A stretch of 54,503 nt of DNA from Candidatus Metaruminococcus caecorum (GTDB taxonomy: Bacteria > Bacillota > Clostridia > Oscillospirales > Ruminococcaceae): contig CAJFTY010000011.1 of assembly GCA_904420045.1 (NCBI GenBank), forward strand, positions 1-54,503, given 5' to 3'. Shown piece after piece: positions 41,970 through 49,490 of this stretch. A program made the position numbers and the translations under genes. Positions within the stretch are counted from its first letter, which is position 1; every line of letters begins with the position of its first letter. A model generated the notes under the pieces. It was not told the origin of the DNA and did not search any database. It was given only the letters and a program-made list of their open reading frames with translations.

Positions 41970-42928
41970 GGGAGCGATTCCTCCTTCGTCCGGGCTTGGG
42001 AAAGCGCGGCCAGCAAGGCCGTGCCTGCCGCGTTGTCCGCGGAAAACCGGGGTTCGGCAAACACGCCGCCGAACTCTCCTTCCAGCCGTTTGCGGATCAT
42101 GGCGTTGGACATGACCCCCCCTGCGTACAGGATCGGGCGTGTCTGCCGGGTTTTCAAAAGCCGGCGGGTCATTCCGGCCAGGGTGTCTGAGATCATCTGG
42201 AGGCAGAACTTCGCCGTATAAGCGGGTGTCCTTCCCTGCTCCAGCAGCTTTTCGCACTGGTTTTGAAGCCCGGACAGGCAGCAGTCCAGTCCCTTGAGCA
42301 CCGGCTTAGTGGGGATGGTTTCTTCACACTCGAACGCCAGGCGCTCTAGTTGGGGCCCTGCGGGAAATGAAAGCCCCAGCATGCCTCCTACCCGGTCCAC
42401 TGCCTGTCCGGCATTTAAATCCAGCGTACCGCCAACGCGCTCCACCGACAAAAGATGCTTCTCGTCCGGCGTGCAGCTTAAAAGCTCGGTGGTGCCTCCC
42501 GACACGTGAAAGGCGTAAAAAGGCGCGGACAGCCACTCCACCTTTCCAGCGGAGTATAATGCCGCCGCCACGTGCCCCTCCTGATGAGAGAATTCGTATT
42601 TGGGAACCCTTAGCGCACCGCACAATAGATCTGCCGCCAACTGCCCTACCAAAAAGCAGGGCATGTACGATCCTTCCACCCGGCGGGGCCAGGCGGAAAC
42701 GCCCACTGCTTCGATCCGAGCGTCTTTTGGGAGTGCGTCCAGCACGCGGCCCGCAAGCTCCCCCAACTGGGCGACGTGATGGAATACTGCGTCGCTCTGG
42801 CGCAGGCCAAGCTCTCCGGGCTTTACCGGCAGCAGCTTTTTCTCCATCACAAGTTCGCCGCTTTTAGCGTCCAAAGCGGCGAAGGAGGTGGTGTAGTTGC
42901 TGGTGTCCACCCCGATCACAATGCTCAT
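41948..42928 (-). CDS. TsaD/Kae1-family paralogue (O-sialoglycoprotein endopeptidase-like)
   Basis: 326-residue ASKHA-fold protein. VIGVDTSNYTTS is the phosphate loop, SHQEGH gives the metal-binding HxxxH motif, and VSGGTTELL and FSADNAAGTAL are nucleotide loops. Genuine TsaD makes the t6A tRNA modification, and its partners TsaB and TsaE are not here. The position between nusB and xseA, where Bacillus has folD, marks this as the clostridial paralogue group, function unestablished. Its ATG overlaps the nusB stop by 4 bp. Confidence 0.82.
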   Translation of the reverse strand: MSIVIGVDTSNYTTSFAALDAKSGELVMEKKLLPVKPGELGLRQSDAVFHHVAQLGELAGRVLDALPKDARIEAVGVSAWPRRVEGSYMPCFLVGQLAADLLCGALRVPKYEFSHQEGHVAAALYSAGKVEWLSAPFYAFHVSGGTTELLSCTPDEKHLLSVERVGGTLDLNAGQAVDRVGGMLGLSFPAGPQLERLAFECEETIPTKPVLKGLDCCLSGLQNQCEKLLEQGRTPAYTAKFCLQMISDTLAGMTRRLLKTRQTRPILYAGGVMSNAMIRKRLEGEFGGVFAEPRFSADNAAGTALLAALSQARTKEESLPWMRTDF

Positions 42929-43332
42929 TGGGCGGGCGCCTCCAGGGAACGGGCGAAGGAACCCAGCACACCGTTGATAAAAGAAGCGTCCTCCCCGGTG
43001 GAATACTCCTTGGCAAGCTCCACCGCCTCGTCAATGGCCACCGAGGTTGGGGTTTCGTCCGAGAACAAAATTTCGTATACCGCCAGGCGCAGGATGGCCA
43101 GCGACACCTTGGAGATCCGCTCGATGGTCCAGTTTTTCAGATACTTTTTAATTTCTTCGTCCAAAAGCTCTGTTTTTTCGGCTACACCTGTAAACAACGC
43201 CTTCGCGTCGGCGTTGAGCTTCACTTCTTCGCACTCCTCCGCCGTCTCTAAAATGCTTTCCACCGGCTCGTCCACAAAAATTTTTTCAAAGACCAGAATG
43301 AATGCAGACTCGCGCATCTGATGTCGTTTCAT
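42925..43332 (-). CDS. nusB: Transcription antitermination factor NusB
   Basis: 135 residues. Helical RNA-binding protein that with NusE (S10) promotes antitermination on rRNA operons. The family pattern RESAFILVFEKIF, LKNWTIERISKVSLAILRLAVYEI and VAIDEAVELAKEYS plus FINGVLGSFAR is complete. GGAGG lies 12 nt before the ATG; the upstream in-frame residues to 43437 are leader sequence. The leader has a 12-bp perfect inverted repeat (43373-43419). Confidence 0.96.
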   Translation of the reverse strand: MKRHQMRESAFILVFEKIFVDEPVESILETAEECEEVKLNADAKALFTGVAEKTELLDEEIKKYLKNWTIERISKVSLAILRLAVYEILFSDETPTSVAIDEAVELAKEYSTGEDASFINGVLGSFARSLEAPAQ

Positions 43333-43372
43333 AGATGATGGGTTCCTCCGTTTCTCACATTTCAAAGTTCTC

Positions 43373-43419
43373 GGCGGATGTTTGACAATAAAAGGAAGAC
43401 TTTTGTGCAAACATCCGCC
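43373..43419. promoter_or_regulatory. Long hairpin in the nusB leader
   Basis: GGCGGATGTTTG (43373-43384) and CAAACATCCGCC (43408-43419) form a perfect 12-bp inverted repeat. The 23-nt loop can extend the stem (ACAA..AAAG with CTTTTGT). No T run follows on the minus strand, so it does not look like a terminator. It lies 40 nt before the nusB ATG and could be an RNA element or a protein site. Confidence 0.55.
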
Positions 43420-43435
43420 CCGTTTTAAGATAGAC

Positions 43436-43467
43436 AAAAACGAACCCTCAAGCAGCGCAGGAGGGTT
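43436..43467 (-). terminator. Terminator-like hairpin after yqhY
   Basis: AACCCTC (43443-43449) with GAGGGTT (43461-43467) and, on the minus strand, CGTTTTTG after it. A short 7-bp stem with an 11-nt loop, so partial read-through into nusB is likely. Confidence 0.5.
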
Positions 43468-43491
43468 AGCCTTGTGTTTTTATGTTGGATG

Positions 43492-43866
43492 TCAGGAAAC
43501 CGTCTGGTCGCTGGCATCTTCGCGGAATTTAACCCCCGCCACGTAGACGTTTACTTTCGAAACCGTCACGCCGGTCATGTTCTGCACCGCATCCTTGACC
43601 GAGGTCTGAATTTCCTCGGCCACCTCGCGGATCTTAAATCCGTATCGCAGGTTGACGCTGATATCAATCTGCGCTACATCCCCGTTTAGGGAGATACGGA
43701 TTGGACGGTTGGCGTCGACTTTTAAAAGGGCGTCTTTCAAATTGGCAGGGCTCAGCGCCAGGCTGTGCACCCCTTTGACCTCTTTGACCGTCAATTTGGT
43801 CACAGTGGAAATCACGTCCTCAGAAATTTTTAAATTCCCGGACGCAGCAGTATGGATCTCATCCAC
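43492..43866 (-). CDS. yqhY: Asp23/Gls24 family protein (YqhY)
   Basis: 124-residue cytoplasmic Asp23/Gls24 family protein. The sequence has the family blocks GNLKISEDVISTVTKLTVKEVKGV, VAQIDISVNLRYGFKIREVAEEI and VSKVNVYVAGVKF. In Bacillus YqhY influences acetyl-CoA carboxylase control, and it is always near nusB. The start is GTG at 43866, preceded by GGAGGTG. The frame continues upstream through the leader RNA to 44076, but that is non-coding. accB and accC, which precede yqhY in Bacillus, are absent here. Confidence 0.92.
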   Translation of the reverse strand: MDEIHTAASGNLKISEDVISTVTKLTVKEVKGVHSLALSPANLKDALLKVDANRPIRISLNGDVAQIDISVNLRYGFKIREVAEEIQTSVKDAVQNMTGVTVSKVNVYVAGVKFREDASDQTVS

Positions 43867-44092
43867 GGACAGGCACCTCCAAAAAATGTTTTTTGGGAAC
43901 ACAGAAAAACAGAAAGGGTATAACAACGGCATGCAATGTTCTACACACACCGATCTTATACCCTTGCAACATTGTTGGTCGATTGTTTCCGGACGCTGAC
44001 CGCCACAAGACGGGACCGCCCTCGGCTCATTCAGCGTGCCGACGCGCAAACGGGTTTGCGCAGCAGGGTATAACAACTATCCTTATAGCTTT
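43867..44092 (-). ncRNA. Structured leader RNA of yqhY (unassigned; switch-like)
   Basis: A leader of about 220 nt. It starts after the extended -10 at 44099 and ends at yqhY. Two identical 13-nt repeats (44065-44077 and 43915-43927; GTTGTTATACCCT on the minus strand) flank one complementary element (AGGGTATAA at 43956-43964). Pairing upstream makes an 11-bp stem with a bulged A; pairing downstream makes a 10-bp stem followed by TTTCTGTTTTTC. Between them are two perfect hairpins: GCGCAAAC/GTTTGCGC and ACGCTGA/TCAGCGT. The alternatives exclude each other, as in attenuators and riboswitches. I recognise no known class. Confidence 0.6.
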
Positions 44093-44098
44093 ATAGCT

Positions 44099-44126
44099 AT
44101 TATACCACAAAATCCAAAAGACACAA
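44099..44126 (-). promoter_or_regulatory. Extended -10 promoter of the yqhY leader
   Basis: On the minus strand TTGTGT (44121-44126), a 16-bp spacer, TGG-TATAAT (hexamer 44099-44104). It lies between the spoIIIAH stop (44131) and the leader, so the operon from yqhY has its own start separate from spoIIIA. Confidence 0.78.
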
Positions 44127-44130
44127 CACT

Positions 44131-44676
44131 TTATTTCACTTCGGTAATCCGGATGTTTTCCGCCGCTACCTTGCTCTCGCTGAGGACAATGTCTTTAATC
44201 TGCGCGGCTTCTGAGGGGACGAGCCCTTCGGTTTTGACCACCACATCCACTTTGTCCTCATTGATGTATACCAGACAATCTTTAAAACCCTTGGCCTTTA
44301 CAAGATCCTCCATCTTTTTTTCACTGTCAACCTGTTTGGCAAGGTCCATGGCTTTTTGAGTGGCGGCGGTCTTTTCCTCGGTGCTCAGTTTGCTGTCTTT
44401 GAGCATTTTGGTCAGCGTCGCAGTGGTTTCATCCCGGGATTTGGTACGCTCCAAACGGGTCTTGGTGAAGTAATCGTCCCCAGAGGCCGTCGCTCCGCTT
44501 TGATTGTCCACAAGCTGTGCATCCCCGTAGTTTTTCGCGGTGTCCACCTTTCCCGTCACTGCAAAATCCTCGCCCGTCTTGGCAAATTGCCAGTTCAGAT
44601 AAACCGCTATTCCCAAAATCAGTACCAGCGACGCCAATATGATCTGTTTTTTTCCGAAGATTGCATTGAATTTCAT
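44131..44676 (-). CDS. spoIIIAH: Stage III sporulation protein AH
   Basis: 181 residues. SpoIIIAH sits in the mother-cell membrane and pairs with SpoIIQ of the forespore to form the feeding-tube channel. N-terminal membrane segment at about 10-28, charged linker, then a YscJ/FliF-like ring-building motif domain in the C-terminal half (KMEDLVKAKGFKDCLVYINED). The start with GGAGG 10 nt upstream is chosen over 44715. Last gene of the spoIIIA operon, in mother-cell control. Confidence 0.92.
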   Translation of the reverse strand: MKFNAIFGKKQIILASLVLILGIAVYLNWQFAKTGEDFAVTGKVDTAKNYGDAQLVDNQSGATASGDDYFTKTRLERTKSRDETTATLTKMLKDSKLSTEEKTAATQKAMDLAKQVDSEKKMEDLVKAKGFKDCLVYINEDKVDVVVKTEGLVPSEAAQIKDIVLSESKVAAENIRITEVK

Positions 44677-44690
44677 GTCCCAAAGTCCTC

Positions 44691-45272
44691 CTATGAGTTT
44701 AATTTCGTCACGCATACTTTGCTGGAATCTATGTCAAGGGCGATGGTCACCGCGTCGATGACCCGCTGCTGGACGAGCGCCTGCTCTCCGCCGCTGCAGA
44801 CGATCACCACCCCTTTCACCTTTGGTTCGATCTGGGTTTTGATCAGCGCTTCTTTGCCATCGCTGCCATCCACCAGAATGTAGTTTTGCTGATAATCCTC
44901 CCTTTGCTGCACCTTGGTGGTTTGGTCCCCATTGATGTTTTCCGTTTTATCGGTGTTCTTCTTTTCCTCGTTTGCATAGACATTTTCCACGCCGTTTTCC
45001 AATGTAACCATGATGTTCGCCTGTCCCACCCCTTCGATGTTCTGCACCAGTGTAAGAAGCTTTTGCTCCAGTTGCTGCGTGTACTGATCCGCAGTCATCG
45101 TCTGGGAGCTGGATGTGGACGCCTGGGATTTTTCCGGCTTAAGAAAGGTGGATAGACAGATCAGCAGAATACCCGCCATCCCCACAATCAGAATGATTTT
45201 CATTTTTTTGTCGCTTTGAAGGATCTTTTGCAGCCATTTGGCAGGCTGTTTGTTCCGGGTGGATTCCTCCAT
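44691..45272 (-). CDS. spoIIIAG: Stage III sporulation protein AG
   Basis: 193 residues. Ring-forming protein of the SpoIIIA-SpoIIQ channel. One membrane segment (about 25-43), a Ser/Thr-rich linker, then a C-terminal domain with GVGQANIMVTLENGVENVYA and KVKGVVIVCSGGEQALVQQRV, typical of AG. GGAGGTG lies 5 nt before the ATG. It ends 15 bp before the spoIIIAH start. Confidence 0.93.
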   Translation of the reverse strand: MEESTRNKQPAKWLQKILQSDKKMKIILIVGMAGILLICLSTFLKPEKSQASTSSSQTMTADQYTQQLEQKLLTLVQNIEGVGQANIMVTLENGVENVYANEEKKNTDKTENINGDQTTKVQQREDYQQNYILVDGSDGKEALIKTQIEPKVKGVVIVCSGGEQALVQQRVIDAVTIALDIDSSKVCVTKLNS

Positions 45273-45307
45273 TTTTTCACCTCCGTCTCAGGGGTTGCGC
45301 CCATGAT

Positions 45308-45790
45308 TTATTCTTCCGTAAAACACAGCTCCGGTTGTGTCATCATCTCCTCCTTGAGTTTGGCCTCGATCCGGGACGCCTGATCCCGGTAGGAATTGTC
45401 CAGCCAGACTGTAATCTTACTTATAGTTATGCGGTCGTCCGTCTCATTATTAATCAAAACGGAAATTTTTTCCGCCTGTACCCCGATTTCTTCCAGAAAC
45501 CCGTTTGCCTTGACCTCCAGGTTGGACGCGGTAAGCTCCAAAAGCTTTTGCTTCATGGAGTCCTCCAGCGACTGAGTCTCTCTGGTCTGAGGTGTGGCGG
45601 CAGCTTCCACATCCAGGCTCAAAGAGGGCAGTTTCGTGAGAAACGGCGTGATAAAGCTCACGATGAAAAACATGCTGATAGTAAACTGAATGATTTTTTC
45701 CATGCTGCCCTTGGGAACCAGCATGGAAAAAATCGTAGTCAAAATCAGCGTGATACAGATAACGGTGGCCCAGCTTTTGATCGTCTCCAT
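45308..45790 (-). CDS. spoIIIAF: Stage III sporulation protein AF
   Basis: 160 residues. Two N-terminal membrane helices (about 6-25 and 35-52), then an extracytoplasmic ring-building domain with VKANGFLEEIGVQ and a C-terminal acidic end. Start with GGGGATGAG upstream. It overlaps the spoIIIAE stop by one base, which is typical of tight coupling in this operon. Confidence 0.9.
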   Translation of the reverse strand: METIKSWATVICITLILTTIFSMLVPKGSMEKIIQFTISMFFIVSFITPFLTKLPSLSLDVEAAATPQTRETQSLEDSMKQKLLELTASNLEVKANGFLEEIGVQAEKISVLINNETDDRITISKITVWLDNSYRDQASRIEAKLKEEMMTQPELCFTEE

Positions 45791-46983
45791 TATGTACTCA
45801 TCCCCAATACCATCATTATTGTAGTGGATACAATCAGCAACAGCGCAAAGCAGATCAAAATGCTCAGCATCAGCGAAAGCGCGGAGGCCGCTGCTTTCAG
45901 AAGCTGCGGAACGCGCTCCACCTTAAGCATTTCACCCAGCCCCGCCGCCAGGTTGAGGGATACCGTGAGCAAAAGCAGGTTGATGACCATAGGCAAAAAG
46001 GTGAACACGCAGGCCAACACGCCAAATACGCCCACGGTGGATTTCATTAACCCCATGCAGCCCTGCACTGAGTTAAGCGCTTCGCTGATGGCGCCTCCCA
46101 CCACGGGAATGCTGCTTCCCAGAACAAACTTGACCGCCTTGGTGGCCACCGTGTCAGCGGAGTTTGCCACCATGCTTTGCAGCGATAAAATGCCCACAAA
46201 GACCGTCAACAGGAACCCGAGGGACCATACCACTGTGGTTTTTACCGTGTGGGCAATTCCGTCAATCTTGATATGGTCGCTCACCGACCCCGCCAGACAG
46301 AAGGCGAGGTAGATCGCCAGCAGCGGCACCAGGACAGAGGAAGCAATCTGCGCGACCACCTGCACTGCGGAGAATAAAAACGTGTTGTACAGCATGGAGG
46401 AAGCGGGCTTTCCCGAGACGGTCATCACGGTGGTGAACACCGGAATAAAGCTTAAAATAAAGTTGCTGCAGTCCTCGATGAGTTTTCCGCACCGAATCAT
46501 ACAGTCGCTGACCGGAGCGATCATCACCCCGCAGATGCAAAGGGAGGACACCACCGAAAACACCTTGGTGACGCCCCGCTCCTCCATGGTGGTTCGAAAG
46601 GCGGACAGCAGCGCGCACAGCAGGATAATCCCCATCAGGGTGGCCAGCAGTTTCACCGGCGTGAGCAGTCCGCTTTTTACCATGTTCCACAAGCTGGAAA
46701 AAAAATCCCCGATTCCCATTCCCAAAATGGCATCCGGGTCCACCTCTTCAATCCCCGCTCCCTGAAGCTGTTTTTTCGCATCCTCGGGCACCTGGTCCAT
46801 CAGCTCTTTGGCCCCGCTTTGCTCCAGCTGGTCGTCGATCTGCGCGGCGGACTGCTCCGCGCTCTGGGCGGAGTCAGATACTCCCTGGGCAGTGCAGGCT
46901 ATTGTCAGCCCTGAAAGCAACAGCAGGGTCAAAAACAGCACCGCAAACCGCCGGATTCGTTTGACATCGATTCGTTTCATCAT
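45790..46983 (-). CDS. spoIIIAE: Stage III sporulation protein AE
   Basis: 397 residues. Polytopic membrane protein of the SpoIIIA complex. A signal-like N-terminus ends near residue 35, then a Gln-rich stretch, then seven or eight helices (LLTPVKLLATLMG, FILSFIPVFTTVM, LLAIYLAFCLAGS, GCMGLMKSTVGVFGV, SALSLMLSILICFALLL). GGAAGCGGG lies before the ATG. It is the largest gene of the complex and lies between AD and AF. Confidence 0.93.
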   Translation of the reverse strand: MMKRIDVKRIRRFAVLFLTLLLLSGLTIACTAQGVSDSAQSAEQSAAQIDDQLEQSGAKELMDQVPEDAKKQLQGAGIEEVDPDAILGMGIGDFFSSLWNMVKSGLLTPVKLLATLMGIILLCALLSAFRTTMEERGVTKVFSVVSSLCICGVMIAPVSDCMIRCGKLIEDCSNFILSFIPVFTTVMTVSGKPASSMLYNTFLFSAVQVVAQIASSVLVPLLAIYLAFCLAGSVSDHIKIDGIAHTVKTTVVWSLGFLLTVFVGILSLQSMVANSADTVATKAVKFVLGSSIPVVGGAISEALNSVQGCMGLMKSTVGVFGVLACVFTFLPMVINLLLLTVSLNLAAGLGEMLKVERVPQLLKAAASALSLMLSILICFALLLIVSTTIMMVLGMST

Positions 46984-47007
46984 GTCCCGCTTCCTTTTTG
47001 CGTCCTG

Positions 47008-47397
47008 TCATTTTGCGATCAGTCCCAGCGCCATGTCCACCAGAGCGTTAAACAGTGGAAGCGACACTACGATCACCGCTGTTTTCCCCGCCAGGTCCAC
47101 CTTGGACGCAATAGAGGTCTGCCCCGCGTCGTTGCAGGTGTCGCAGGCAAGCTGGGTGACATAGCAAAGCCCCAGAGCCTTTAAAAGAATGGTCATGTAC
47201 TGCTGGTTGATGTTGGCCTTTTGGATCAGGTTGTCCATCACGTCAAATGCGGGCGTGAGGTTTAAGAGCACCGCCAGAAAGATGATGATCCCGCAGGCAA
47301 GGGACACCAGCATGGCGTATTCGGGTTTGTACTGCTTGATTAAAATGCATAGCACCGCCGACACCAGCGCCAGTCCGATCACCGACAGCATATTCAT
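47008..47397 (-). CDS. spoIIIAD: Stage III sporulation protein AD
   Basis: 129 residues. Small membrane protein with three to four helices: MLSVIGLALVSAVLCILIKQ, YAMLVSLACGIIIFLAVLLN and a C-terminal pair. Conserved KALGLCYVTQLACDTCNDAGQ motif. The start overlaps no gene; the spoIIIAC stop is 5 bp upstream. Its RBS is weak, so it is probably coupled to spoIIIAC translation. Confidence 0.92.
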   Translation of the reverse strand: MNMLSVIGLALVSAVLCILIKQYKPEYAMLVSLACGIIIFLAVLLNLTPAFDVMDNLIQKANINQQYMTILLKALGLCYVTQLACDTCNDAGQTSIASKVDLAGKTAVIVVSLPLFNALVDMALGLIAK

Positions 47398-47401
47398 GGC
47401 G

Positions 47402-47596
47402 CTACAACCCGAAGATCTGCTTGATGGCGTCAAACAGATCTTTGATCTCGTAAATAATCATCATTAAAACCACGATCAAACCCGCCAGGGTGGTCATCAT
47501 AGCCTGTTCTTCCCTGCCGGAACGAATCAGAAGCTGATTGAGAACCGCCACAATGATCCCGATGGCCGCGATTTTAAAAATTAAATCAATGTCCAT
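47402..47596 (-). CDS. spoIIIAC: Stage III sporulation protein AC
   Basis: 64-residue membrane protein, two helices (about 5-25 and 33-52), with the conserved LIRSGREEQA loop between them and a C-terminal KDLFDAIKQIFGL. GGAGG lies 10 nt before the ATG. Lies between spoIIIAB and spoIIIAD with a 64-bp gap to AB. Confidence 0.93.
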   Translation of the reverse strand: MDIDLIFKIAAIGIIVAVLNQLLIRSGREEQAMMTTLAGLIVVLMMIIYEIKDLFDAIKQIFGL

Positions 47597-47660
47597 GGAT
47601 TTTATCCTCCGTGTTTTTCATTTCCGGCCTTTTTTATAAGCGCCGTCCGCCCCGACGGGA

Positions 47661-48173
47661 TTAAAGCAAGAAGATTCCGATTCCCACCCCGGACAAAACC
47701 CCCAGGGAACGATATAGCCTGCCAAAGGTATCTTTTTTTTGCCGTGCTTCCTGTAGGCTGTCCCGAAGCATATCCTGGGTGACGTCCAAGGCGCTGATCT
47801 GCCCCTGGGCGTCTGACATGCCGATAATCTGGGATATCCCACGCACCGCCTCCAAATCCTTGTCCGACAAGTGCATCGCCCCTTTTGCGCGGTTTACGCC
47901 TGCCCGCCACGCCTGAGGAAAGGGCGTACCTTTCCCCATGTCCCGCCTGCATTCAGTCAAAAAACGAAGGCTGCCAAACAGTTCCAGAGTGGCGAGCTTT
48001 TCAATCAGCTCGTCCGTGGGGGTCTGCTCGTACCGCAGATAGGTCTGCATCTTTTCCAACAGGACAAGACTTGCTTCCAGTTCAGACACCCGCTTGGACA
48101 AACTGGCCGACATGTTTAATCCAACCATCGTCGTCGCCGCAATCATCAGTCCGATCCCGATTAATTTCAGCAT
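47661..48173 (-). CDS. spoIIIAB: Stage III sporulation protein AB
   Basis: 170 residues. A type II-secretion GspF-like membrane protein: N-terminal helix (LIGIGLMIAATTMVG), a helical cytoplasmic middle (LASL-type leucine pattern ELEASLVLLEKMQTYLRYEQTP) and a C-terminal helix ending FLL. GGGAGGAG precedes the chosen ATG. The gene begins within the 3' end of spoIIIAA, overlapping by 92 bp. Confidence 0.92.
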   Translation of the reverse strand: MLKLIGIGLMIAATTMVGLNMSASLSKRVSELEASLVLLEKMQTYLRYEQTPTDELIEKLATLELFGSLRFLTECRRDMGKGTPFPQAWRAGVNRAKGAMHLSDKDLEAVRGISQIIGMSDAQGQISALDVTQDMLRDSLQEARQKKDTFGRLYRSLGVLSGVGIGIFLL

Positions 48174-49134
48174 GGATCTCCTCCCAGTCAAACACCCGCG
48201 CCACTTTAGCGGGCTGGTTTGCGCCTTTTAAAAACACAATTTTTTGGAATGCTCCCTCTGTGAGCAGACGGGCGATCTGCCGCCGGCGCAAAAGTTCCTC
48301 CAGATTGGAGGCGTGGGCGGTGGCGATCACCGACACACCGGCGTTTAGGCTGTCCAAAACCGCGTCTGCGTCCTCCTGCGCACCGATCTCATCGCATACA
48401 ATGACATGAGGAGACAAAGTCCGCAGGGCCAGATTCATTCCCTCTCCCTTTGGATACCCGTCCAGCAAATCGCAGCAGTATCCCAGATCGTTTTGGGGCT
48501 CTCCCCGAAAGGAAGCTCCCAGTTCTCCACGCTCGTCCACCACCGCCACTTTATAGATCCTCCCCAAATTCCCAGAGGCCATCTGGCGGATCAAATCCCG
48601 CAGCAGGGTGGTTTTTCCGCTGGCGGGAATCCCTACAATTAAGGTGCCGCAGATGGTTGGGAACCCCTCCGTCCCCGTGGGATAGGCAGCGCGGATCAGC
48701 TCGTCCGCCGCCCCGATCACCTGGCGGGCCACCCTAAGACTGATGGAGCTTATATCCCGCACGCCGGAAAGTTTTCCCCGTTCGGTCACTGCCGTTCCGC
48801 AGATTCCCGCCCGGTGTCCGCCCCGGATGGTTAAAAATCCGCTGCGAATTTCATTTTGGCAGCTGTGAACAGAATAGCCGCATAAAACTTTAAAGCTTTC
48901 GTTCAAATCCGATTGATTCGCCCGGTACGCATGGGGGGTGTACCGTCTGCACAAATCCCCGGAATCCGTTACAAACAGTTCCTCCCGGCCGGTGTTCACC
49001 GTTAAAGGGCGGCCAAGCCGCACATGGATTTCCCGTATCTGCCGCTTCATTTCACCTGGGATTCCCTTCAGTTTATGTTTTAAGCGGTCGCTTAACCCCT
49101 CGGCCGCCTCGTCGTATTTGAGAATATCGTTCAT
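48082..49134 (-). CDS. spoIIIAA: Stage III sporulation protein AA (secretion-type ATPase)
   Basis: 350-residue ATPase energising the channel. LRLGRPLTVNTG-like N-terminal region; Walker A GIPASGKTTLLRDL; Walker B near HVIVCDEIG; arginine and His sensor region in ATAHASNLEEL. AAAGGA lies 8 nt before the chosen ATG (an alternate ATG at 49140 is 6 bp upstream). The C-terminal about 30 residues (RDRTDDCGDDD...) are acidic and lie over the spoIIIAB start. A sigma-E-like CATAGGAT is at 49187-49194 (minus), -35 unclear. Confidence 0.94.
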   Translation of the reverse strand: MNDILKYDEAAEGLSDRLKHKLKGIPGEMKRQIREIHVRLGRPLTVNTGREELFVTDSGDLCRRYTPHAYRANQSDLNESFKVLCGYSVHSCQNEIRSGFLTIRGGHRAGICGTAVTERGKLSGVRDISSISLRVARQVIGAADELIRAAYPTGTEGFPTICGTLIVGIPASGKTTLLRDLIRQMASGNLGRIYKVAVVDERGELGASFRGEPQNDLGYCCDLLDGYPKGEGMNLALRTLSPHVIVCDEIGAQEDADAVLDSLNAGVSVIATAHASNLEELLRRRQIARLLTEGAFQKIVFLKGANQPAKVARVFDWEEIHAEINRDRTDDCGDDDGWIKHVGQFVQAGV

Positions 49135-49292
49135 GGTCATCTTCCTTTCAACCTCTTTGTCCTTGGTCAACTTGTCCTTTGTGACAATCCTATGTGCAAA
49201 AGAAGTCCAGTAGAACCACAGCGCAAAAATTTCTTTGAAAACAATTGCCGTCAGGACAAGCGTTTGGATCGGACATCCGGCAAAAATTTTTC

Positions 49293-49322
49293 TTGACAAA
49301 TTCCCCCGCGCTGTACTATGAT
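49293..49322 (+). promoter_or_regulatory. Promoter of the aromatic operon
   Basis: TTGACA (49293-49298), an 18-bp spacer, and TATGAT (49317-49322). It faces away from spoIIIAA and reads into the Phe-rich leader ORF (start 49356). Confidence 0.82.
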
Positions 49323-49355
49323 AAAAAAGAAAATAAAAGGAAAGGACAATAAAAC

Positions 49356-49463
49356 ATGGCGCTTTATTTTGTTTTCGCAGCATTTTTCTTCTTTTTTAGC
49401 CTGAGCTTTTACTTTAGCTTCGGTTTTTTTGCTGTGAACAAAAATAAATTGCCACAAAAGTAA
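49356..49463 (+). CDS. Phe-rich leader peptide of the aro operon (candidate attenuator peptide, 35 aa)
   Basis: A 35-codon ORF with a proper ribosome binding site (AAAGGA 9 nt before ATG). It holds 12 Phe and 2 Tyr codons, including five Phe codons in a row (residues 10-14), a pattern comparable to E. coli pheL. It follows the promoter at 49293 and is followed after 27 nt by a strong terminator. The first structural gene is a DAHP synthase. Stalling at Phe codons could expose an antiterminator: TTGCCACAAAAG (49449-49460), which overlaps the end of the ORF, can pair with CTTTGAAGGCAA (49502-49513) in the terminator region. An alternative is a small membrane peptide, since Phe-rich stretches are hydrophobic. 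Confidence 0.72.
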   Translation: MALYFVFAAFFFFFSLSFYFSFGFFAVNKNKLPQK

Positions 49464-49490
49464 TTCGTCCTTTTTTCAATCGATGCAGTA

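Noticed and set aside
41970-42257. Extended XseA N-terminus upstream of 41969
   Set aside because: The residues are Arg/Pro/Gly-rich and lie in another frame over the TsaD-like gene; a GTG with a good ribosome binding site at 41969 gives the normal XseA start.
42367-42867. 166-residue plus-strand ORF
   Set aside because: Antisense to the TsaD-like gene; the Pro/Arg-rich product is typical of GC-rich shadow frames.
43867-44076. Extended YqhY N-terminus and an antisense ORF in the leader
   Set aside because: The sequence is explained by leader RNA hairpins and repeats; the GTG at 43866 with GGAGGTG matches the family start.
43867-44092. Known riboswitch in front of yqhY
   Set aside because: I looked for T-box (GGTGGTACCGCG), THF, SAM, TPP, cobalamin, ZTP and c-di-GMP signatures and found none; it is left as unassigned.
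49251-49457. Minus-strand 68-residue ORF over the aro leader
   Set aside because: It lies antisense to the promoter and leader peptide, has no ribosome binding site, and its Lys/Phe composition just mirrors the Phe codons.
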